NCBI GenBank assembly: GCA_030267565.1
Contig: BRXU01000007.1
Location: 3,410,001-3,474,000, forward strand
Direction: 5' to 3'
Length of the DNA: 64,000 bases
Source: Pleodorina starrii
Lineage: Eukaryota > Chlorophyta > Chlorophyceae > Chlamydomonadales > Volvocaceae
Below, piece after piece: positions 57,301 to 64,000 of the stretch (position 1 is the first letter of the stretch; the number at the start of each line of letters is the position of its first letter). The notes beneath the pieces were generated by a model. That model worked only from the letters and a program-made list of their open reading frames with translations, was not told the DNA's origin and did not search any database. Both the position numbers and the translations under genes were made by a program.

Positions 57301-57549
57301 TAAACTTCAGCCTTTGGAAAACCAGATGCTTTTGTGAGTCAAGTCGCCTTGCATGTCGCCCTTGCGCCAAGACGTGAGCAAACCCACGTTAGCTGATCAT
57401 CCCTAAACACACGACCTTCACACATTTGCTGTTTTGGCATGTCGACACGCCTGCTGAGCTGCCTTTCTCCCTCTGCGCTTCCTGCGCGCTGCCATCCTGC
57501 ACGCGCCGCGCGCGCTTCCTCCAGTCACACGCGCAGCGGCGGCGCAGCC
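54325..57549. other. Non-array intergenic region
   Basis: Scattered short open frames occur on both strands, the longest about 180 codons (55414-55962 plus, 55488-55958 minus, overlapping each other). I recognise no domains, codon-bias signal or splice structure. The last few hundred bases before 57550 should hold the promoter and 5' UTR of the next gene. An upstream in-frame ATG lies at 57439. Confidence 0.45.
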
Positions 57550-60500
57550 ATGGCACCCGTCGCCGATGGCGGCATGGAGGCCAGCAAGCGCATGCACGAG
57601 TACCTCCTCTCCAAGCAGCGCAGGCAGGAGGAGTTCTGGCTGCGAAAGTACGGCAAGGTCCTCCAGCAGCAGCCGCCCAGCGTCGGCCGCCCCGCCCCCA
57701 ACCCGCGCCTTCCGCCGCTCGGCGGCAGCGCCAGCGGCCAGGCCTCCTCCTCCTCCCGGGGCAGCAACGTCGGCGGCGGCCTCTCCGCCGACCCCAGCGG
57801 CAACACGCTGCCGCCGCTGCCCAGCGCCGCGGCCGCGGCCGGCGGCGGCGGCGCGCCCGCCGGCCTGCCGCCGCACCACCACCGGCAGCCCAAGGGCCAC
57901 GCGCCCATCTTCCACGCGCAGGAACCCGTAAAGGACTTCTTCACTCGCAACGCCCGCCAGCCGCGCGCCAGCGGCGCCACAGGTGCCGTCGCGGCATCTC
58001 GCGAGGAGCTGGGCTCAGCGCTGCCGCCCAGCCATCGCCCGCCTGAGCCGTATCGCCGAGCGCAGCCGTCGCAGCTGCCGCCCATGGCCGGCGGCTACAC
58101 CCAGCAGCAACTGCAGCAGCGCCTGCCCAACCCCGAGCACTCCTTTGAATACCAGCAGCAGCAGCAGCAGCGCTCGCGGTCGTTGTCGCCGCGGCAGAAT
58201 GACTACGGGCGCGCCAGCGCAACCGGCGACGGCTCGAGCTACAACCAACACCAGAACTACCAACTTCACAACCAGCACCATTCGCCGTCGCCGCGCAGCG
58301 GCGGCGGCGGCGGCGGCGCGCCGTCGCGGAGGCTGCCGCCGCTGCCGCCGGAGCCGTCGTCGACTCGCTCGCCGACCAGCGGCGGTGGCGGCACGGGCAA
58401 CGGCGGCAAGCCGCTCCGGAACCTGGCGATGGAGCTGACGGTCATCCGGGTGGGTACAACCCAACGCCGCTGACCCGTGGGTCACGCGTGGGTCGCGGCC
58501 CCGTCGGACCCGTGGGTCGCGTTCTTATGGCACAGGGGACCACGAGCGATCCTCGGGGCCAAACTCTCCGCGCCTTTTTGCACTGTCCACCTTTCCGCCC
58601 CTGATCGCCAACCCTTCAACCCAACAAAACCCCGACCAATACCTCCCTGCCCCTCCTTCCTCCCTCCATCCCTGCTCCCCTGCTTCCCGGCGGCAATCCA
58701 CGCACCTCACTGCTTAGCCCGCCCCCGTGCCCCCACCTCCGCTGGCCTTTCTACTGCCGGTACCCCACCCTCCCTGCCGGTACCCCACCCTCCCTGCCGG
58801 TACCCCACCCTCTCTGTGGCCCCCTCATGTCCTCCCCTGCCCCCTACCCCCCACCAGGCCATCAAGGCCCGCGAGGACGTGTTGGAGAGGCTGCGTGTGG
58901 CGGCCGGCAAGCTGGACGCTGGTTTCGGAGGCACTGCGCCCGTGGTGCTGGCTCCCGTGGACCCCTTGGTGCGCCTGTTCTACCGGTTGGTGGGCACGTT
59001 GAGGCAGCGCACGCTGGACGTGATCGAGTCCATTGCGGCATGGAGGAGAAAGGTGCGGTGCAGGGATGCTGGGGTGCTGGGCGGGAGGTGGTGGGCGGCA
59101 GCGGCGGCTTGGAGCGGGAGCGGGCCTGCGGGCGGGTGCGGGAAGGTGGAGAGAGCACATGGGGGGGGGCGGGTGGAACCGTTAGAGCCGGGGAGGATTG
59201 GGATCTCCCTGAAACCAAACCAGGGCGCGAGCGCGCTCGCTGCAACACGATGCGGGCCATGCCGTACTTGCGACTCCGCCATACACTTGCATGTGTGACG
59301 TGTCAAACAAACAACCGGCTTGCGGCCGCTTGCGCCGTCCGTCGACACTCAGCATAATCACCATCACCATCACGCCGCGACACGCCCTCCAGGTGAATCC
59401 CGCCGACCCCTTCATCTACTTTGGCGTCGACTACCTGGCGGCCATAGGGCCCGACGTTGGGTTTTTGGACGAGCTGCCCTTCCTGCGCACCCGTCTGACG
59501 TTTGGCAAGGCGGCGGACGACCCCTTCCTCGCTGAGGTGACCCCGGACGGCATTCCGATCGAAGAGGCCACCACCTGCGATCTGCGGAGAGGTATGTGTG
59601 CGCCCCCGTGTCGTCGCTACGTGTATCGTAATGTATGTGTGAATGAATATGAATGAGCAAGCACACGGAGAGCGAGGCGAAGTGAAGCGAGGCGAGGCGA
59701 AGCGGGGGCTAAGCGGGGGGAAAGCAAAAGCAAAGTGCTGGCCAGCCAGCATATTAAGGGGTACTTCGGGGGGTGTCCACCCTCCCTGGAGAAGAAGCCC
59801 GGGGCGGGTTAGGGAGCGTGGGTGGGCAGGAGGAAGCAGGGGTGGGTGGGTGGGTGGGTGGGTGTTTCTATTTGGGCCTTGGGCGTGAAGGGTCGCTCTG
59901 CCACGAACCACGACCCACGAACACGACCAAGACGGGGAACCAGGCACCCGCCCACCATTCCATTTCACCCACCACCCTCGCCGCCGCACAAGCGCATACG
60001 CCCCCATCAGCCCCTTCAAAATCTCACCCTTCAAAACCAACACCAAACACCAACACCAACCCAACCCAACCTAACCCACGCATCCTTAAGCTTCCTCCAG
60101 CTGCCATCACCATTCCTGCCGCCACCACCATCCCTGCCGCCACCACCATTCTTACCGCCCTTACCAACCGGCCCCATCCAGTCCGACCGCACTACCGCCC
60201 CCCCGTAGGCGGCCAGCGCTTCTCCTCGGAGGCCATCCGGATCCGCATGGCGCGCAAGGTCCTCGCCCACTACTGCGGCCGGCCCATGCCCGGAGGCAAC
60301 GCCTCGTCGAGCTGCCTGGATGGCGGCTCCAGCGCAATGTCCGCCGGGTTGGCTTCGGAGCTGTCGCAGCCGCCCGGCGGCCTTCGGAGCGCCGCCTCGG
60401 CGCCGGCGGAGGGCCCCGAGGATGACGAGGAGGGTGAGGAGGGCGGCGGCATGACGACGGCGCAGATTCTGCGGGCGCTGTCGCCGCCGCTGGTTCCGGT

Positions 60501-61028
60501 GACGTCATCGCTGGTGACGGTGGCGATGCGCGCGATCACGCCGCCGGCGGCGACGACGGTGACGACGGTGTCTGCGGACACTGCGGCGACGGTGGGCTCG
60601 GTGGCAGCGGCGGAGGCGGATGGGGAGGAGGGCCGGCAGCAGGGCGCGGAGGAGGCGGAAGGGGTGAGGGAGGAGCGGGAGACGGCGGGCCGGTCGCTGC
60701 AGGGGGAGACCTCGGAGGCGGCGCCGCATCAGCGACCGGCGCTGGAGGACGAGGACGAGGTGCGGCGTGGGGAGGAGGAAGAAGAGGAGGTGGACCAGCA
60801 GCCGCAGCAGCAGCAGCAGCCGCAGCCTGAGCAGGAGGCGGAGCCGGAGCCGGCTGCGGATGCGGCTGCGGAGGCTGGGGAGCGGCAGCAGCAGGAGGAG
60901 GAAGAGCAAGAGGAGGCGGAGGCGGTGGTGGCGGAGGCGGAGGCACGGTCGGCGGCGGCAGGAGCCTACCAGGACGAGCTCGAGGCCCTTCCGGAGCCGG
61001 AACCGGAGCAAATGTTGGAGGAACATCT

Positions 61029-61066
<38 letters not shown>

Positions 61067-62286
61067 CGGAGGAGGAGCTGTTGCCGCAGCCGGAGCAAGA
61101 GCCGCAGGAGGAGGAGCCGCAGCAGTTGGAGGTGGAGGAGGAGCCGCAGCTGCAGGTGTTCGAAGACGACGACGACTTCATCGATTTCGCTCTGGGCGCC
61201 ATCATCCACTCCCTGGAGCCACCCCACGTCGACGCCTTCCCGCCGGGTACCTTTACGGTGGCGGGCTGGGAGATTGACCAGCAGCTGGAGGAGGTGGTGC
61301 GAGGCATCGCGTCACCGGAGCAGCGGGCCAGCCGCGCCGTCGCTGCAGCAGCAGCTGCAGCCGCGAGGGCGGCGGCGGCGTCGCCGGTGCGCGGTGTTGT
61401 ACCGGCGGCGGCGTCGCCGGCGCCGGCGTCGCGCGGCAGCGGTACGGTTAGGATTCCGGCGCCACCGGCGGAAACGAAGCCGGCGTCGCGAGGGGGTCGG
61501 GTTTCGGAGCTGGGGCCTGCGGCGGAGCCGAAGCCCCCGTCGCGTGGATCACGGATACCGACGCCGCCATTGGCGGCGCGGCCGCCGAGCGGCGGCGGCG
61601 GCGCCGCCGGCGCCGCGCCGCGGCCGCCGGTACGCGTGCACCTCCGTCCCCGCAGCACGGGTCTCGACATGGGATTGAGCATGGATGCGGAGGACATGAT
61701 GGCGGCGGCGGCGAGCGCCAGCGGGCGGCCGGCATCTTCGGGCCGACCCACGGGTCGGCCTGGCAGCCGCGACAGCAGCGGCGCCGTCCGCCGCGTCAGC
61801 GGCGGCCTGGGCTCGACGACGACCACCACCACCACAGCGACCCAAGGGTCGGTACCGGCCCCCATGACAGAGGCCCTGCCTGCTATCAGTGAGGACCGGA
61901 GCGCCGTCTTCAGCGCCGGCGCCGGTGTCGCTGCCGCTGCCGCTGCCGGCGGCGGCGGCGGCTCGCGGCCGCCGGTGCGCGTGCACTTGCGGCCCAACAG
62001 CCGGGAGCTGGAAATGCTGCTCAGTATGGATGAAGACGGCATGATGATGGCCTCGCCGGAAGCAGCAGCGGTGGCGGCGACGCCGCCGGCGGCGGCGGCG
62101 CAGGCGGTGGGCTCGGCACTTGAGCTCGACGCGGTGGCGGCGGCACCATCTCGGCTGGAGGACATGCCGGTGCCGCTGCAGGGCTCTCTGTCGGGTCGCA
62201 GCAATCGGGCCAGCCTGCGGCTAAGTCGCCAGGGCGGCGGCTCGCGGCCGGGCAGCGCGGCATCGTACCAGCAGGAGGAGCAGTAA
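57550..62286 (+). CDS. Large Gln/Glu/Pro/Gly-rich protein of unknown function
   Basis: Exons 57550-58449, 58858-59052, 59393-59591 and 60209-62286 (phases 0, 0, 1) predict about 1123 residues. I chose ATG 57550 for its GCAGCCATGGC context; an in-frame ATG at 57439 would add 37 residues. Residues 1-40 look structured (KRMHEYLLSKQRRQEEFWLRK), followed by low-complexity sequence to about 290. Exons 2-3 (301-431) look like a folded core: helical AIKAREDVLERLRVAAGKL, PLVRLFYRLVGTLRQRTLD, then DPFIYFGVDYLAAIGPDVGF. After an acidic, Gln-rich stretch there is FEDDDDFIDFALGAIIHSLE (about 749). PPVRVHLRP...SMD..DMM occurs at about 903 and again at about 1018. No signal peptide or membrane segment is evident. 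I do not recognise the family. A TGTAA is at 62450-62454. Confidence 0.75.
58760..58815. repeat. Short tandem repeat in intron 1 of the 57.5-kb gene
   Basis: Three copies of a roughly 20-bp unit, TACCCCACCCTCCCTGCCGG, lie within the intron ahead of the exon 2 acceptor. Confidence 0.7.
59839..59864 (+). repeat. (GGGT)n run in intron 3
   Basis: Six GGG runs separated by single T bases give a strong G-quadruplex-type sequence on the coding strand of the intron. Confidence 0.8.
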
Positions 62287-63889
62287 GCCGTGAGGGGGAG
62301 GGGGCGGAGGTGTGGCCCGCGCCGACCCACGGGACCCACGTTCTTCCTACGCCGTGCATCTGGCGTATGTGTATGTAGGGGTGTGTAGAGGTGGGTGTGC
62401 AGGTGTGTGCAGGTGCGTGGACCCGGACCCGCGAAGGACGTTTATGTTATGTAAGTAGTAGAACATTCCCGGTGGAAGTCCGAGCCGCGCAGCGCAGCGA
62501 TGTCGGTGAGGGAGGAGTAAAGGGGTAGAGGGCTATACCCGGCAGCACGTGCCCCGGGGGGGCGGGGCCCATGCGTGTAGTAAAATGAGGTGTACAGGCC
62601 GACTGAGGTTTATTTTTGGATGCGGTGGCCGCCTGCACCTCTGCCGAAGCGGCAGGCTGGATGGGTGACCTTACGGGGTAATGAGTCTGATGGCTGGCTG
62701 GCTGGCTGGAGGTCGTTCCGTTACATTTAGCTGCTGCTGCTGCTGCGTGCTGCCGCTGGCGCTGCAACTGGGAGCGGGGAGGGGCGGTGTTAGGATGCCC
62801 CTCCACGCCCACCATCTGCATCGTTGCATTGCGCCTCGTCGTTACGTCTTTCCGAGCGTCACGGCGGTGGTCTGTCTGTTTGTTCGGTGTCCCCACACCG
62901 CGTTTGTTGCTGTTGGCTTTCGGCAACTTCCATCCCCGGACCGGGACCCGGGAGACCCATTTGTCGCGGGCGCGGGGATGTTGGCGCAAGGAGGGCTGCA
63001 TGGCTGGATGGATGGGTGCATGGGGTGCTGCCGTATATGATTTTGCGGCAGTACAATGATGTACGACCAACTGCTCGGCGCGAAGCCGCGGACCGTGACA
63101 GCAGCCGCAGGCGTTGGCTCGCACTGACAATGACTCAGGCGCGTGTGCGCGCCGTGGCATATGTCCGTGCTCCCTCAGCACCGACCCTTACCAGTTACCA
63201 ACAACACAAACCAGTTGACGGGAGTGCCAGGATTGCGGGGTGTCAGGACAGGAGCAGTGCGGCCAGGCGCCAGCCGGACCGGTGCAGTGCGATCTAGGCT
63301 AGGGTCTGGTGTGGTCTGGTGTGGCCGGGTCGCGCCGAGACGGGAGGGGTGCGGGCGGGAGCCGGGAAGCGGCTCCCTCCCCGGCGTGGCGAGGCGTGAG
63401 CCGGGGGACACACAAAGTGCAGCGGCGCACGCGGGCGAGCAACCCCAACAGCACAACCCCACCAGTCCACCACCCCCTCCCGCCGCGCGCGCGGGCCCTC
63501 CCTCTGCTGCCTCCCGCCGCTTCTCGCGCACTGCGGCGGCCACAATGCGCGCCTGCCCACATGCCATCATCATCACCATCACCATCATCATCAGCGGCGT
63601 AATGAACGAGGAGACCCATTTTTCAAATCCCAAAGAAGGAAGCATGAGTCGAGACGATGGGTGGCTGGGGCTGTGGGCCGCGGGGGCGGTTGCGGGGCTC
63701 CCAAGCGCGGGGCCGCCGCCGGCGGCCCGAGGTGGGGGTGGGGCGGTGGATTTAGACCTGGTGGCGGGGCCCGACCGGCAGCTGTGGCCCGGCCTTGATT
63801 GTGTTGTTGGGTGTGTATGGGCCTTGGTCCCGGTGTCGTCGTTTGTGGAGCGGCAGGGGGCCGGCCTTGGGCCTTGGGTGCGTTGGTCG
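62287..63889. other. Convergent 3' regions of two genes
   Basis: This interval lies between two stop codons facing each other. TGTAA on plus at 62450-62454 serves the left gene. TTACA at 62721-62725 is a TGTAA for the rhodanese-like gene on minus, implying a 3' UTR of about 1.1 kb. A CAT/CAC microsatellite lies at about 63563-63595. Open frames here, such as the 257-codon one at 63175-63948, disagree in frame with the rhodanese-like gene and appear non-coding. Confidence 0.5.
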
Positions 63890-64000
63890 TTAGTAGATCG
63901 GCACGGAGGGGTCGACCCTCGAGTAGCTGTCGATGCCGCCGGTGACATTCTTGACGTCCGTGAAGCCGTTTTGGACCAGAAACTGCTCCGAAGGGGCCGC
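63890..64000 (-). CDS. Rhodanese-like domain protein, C-terminal end only
   Basis: The last 36 codons of a gene that continues beyond the window are present, ending TAA at 63892-63890. The peptide includes FLVQNGFTDVKNVTGG and IDSYSRVDPSVPIY, which match the usual end of single-domain rhodanese-like proteins (L...GF..V.N..GGI..Y...DPS.P.Y). The active-site cysteine loop lies outside the window, so sulfurtransferase activity cannot be judged. Plant and algal proteins of this type are often plastid-located, but no targeting signal can be seen here. Confidence 0.75.
   Translation of the reverse strand, partial: AAPSEQFLVQNGFTDVKNVTGGIDSYSRVDPSVPIY

Noticed and set aside
63175..63948. 257-codon minus-strand ORF near the right edge
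   Set aside because: It is out of frame with the rhodanese-like C-terminus that overlaps it, and consists of low-complexity sequence expected in a GC-rich 3' UTR.

Overview
The window looks like nuclear DNA from a volvocine or other chlorophycean green alga. The signs are GC-rich genes with many short GT-AG introns, TGTAA-type polyadenylation signals about 0.2-0.7 kb after stop codons, proline-rich (SPPPP-type) cell-wall-style repeats fused to small lectin-like domains, PR-1/CAP secreted proteins, and algal-type retroelements. I cannot name the species. All gene models were spliced by hand from consensus splice sites, reading-phase agreement and comparison among paralogues inside the window.

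Layout. Positions 1-9610 are a 19-bp minisatellite with higher-order structure; it contains no credible gene. From about 9.6 to 54.3 kb lies a family array of secreted-protein genes. Copy A (minus strand, 10312-13571) stands head to head with copy B (plus, 16421-19145). Then follow, all on plus, CAP1 (26493-28045), a truncated lectin exon (29214-29670), C1 (31545-33880), C2 (35756-38181), C3 (40057-41788), CAP2 (43837-45105), D (47694-49999) and E (51884-54324). Lectin-type genes share one five-exon plan: signal peptide; a long Hyp-type proline-rich exon built from 30-bp units; a short proline-rich exon; and two exons encoding a compact six-cysteine C-type-lectin-like domain. The two CAP genes have three exons and an unrelated CAP/PR-1 domain, yet they use nearly the same upstream region, signal-peptide exon and start of intron 1 as the lectin genes. 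The array therefore seems to deliver different extracellular domains from one promoter-plus-leader cassette.

Mobile DNA in the array can be dated against its own paralogues. There is a 5'-truncated L1-like LINE (20914-25754), whose empty site is visible near 43.06 kb. A 312-bp TRIM-like element with identical 73-bp LTRs and a 5-bp target duplication sits in intron 2 of CAP1, and the site is empty in CAP2. A tRNA-derived SINE with a 15-bp target duplication interrupts the truncated lectin exon. A MITE-like element and several transposon ends are also present. C1, C2 and the first half of C3 are near-identical tandem units of 4.2-4.3 kb. C3 is a chimera that has lost almost all of its proline-rich exon and is probably frame-shifted.

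From 54.3 kb the array ends. After a 3.2-kb stretch with nothing recognised, a four-exon gene (57550-62286) encodes a large Gln/Glu/Pro/Gly-rich protein of unknown function. At the right edge the last 36 codons of a rhodanese-like gene run in from the minus strand (63890-64000), convergent with it.
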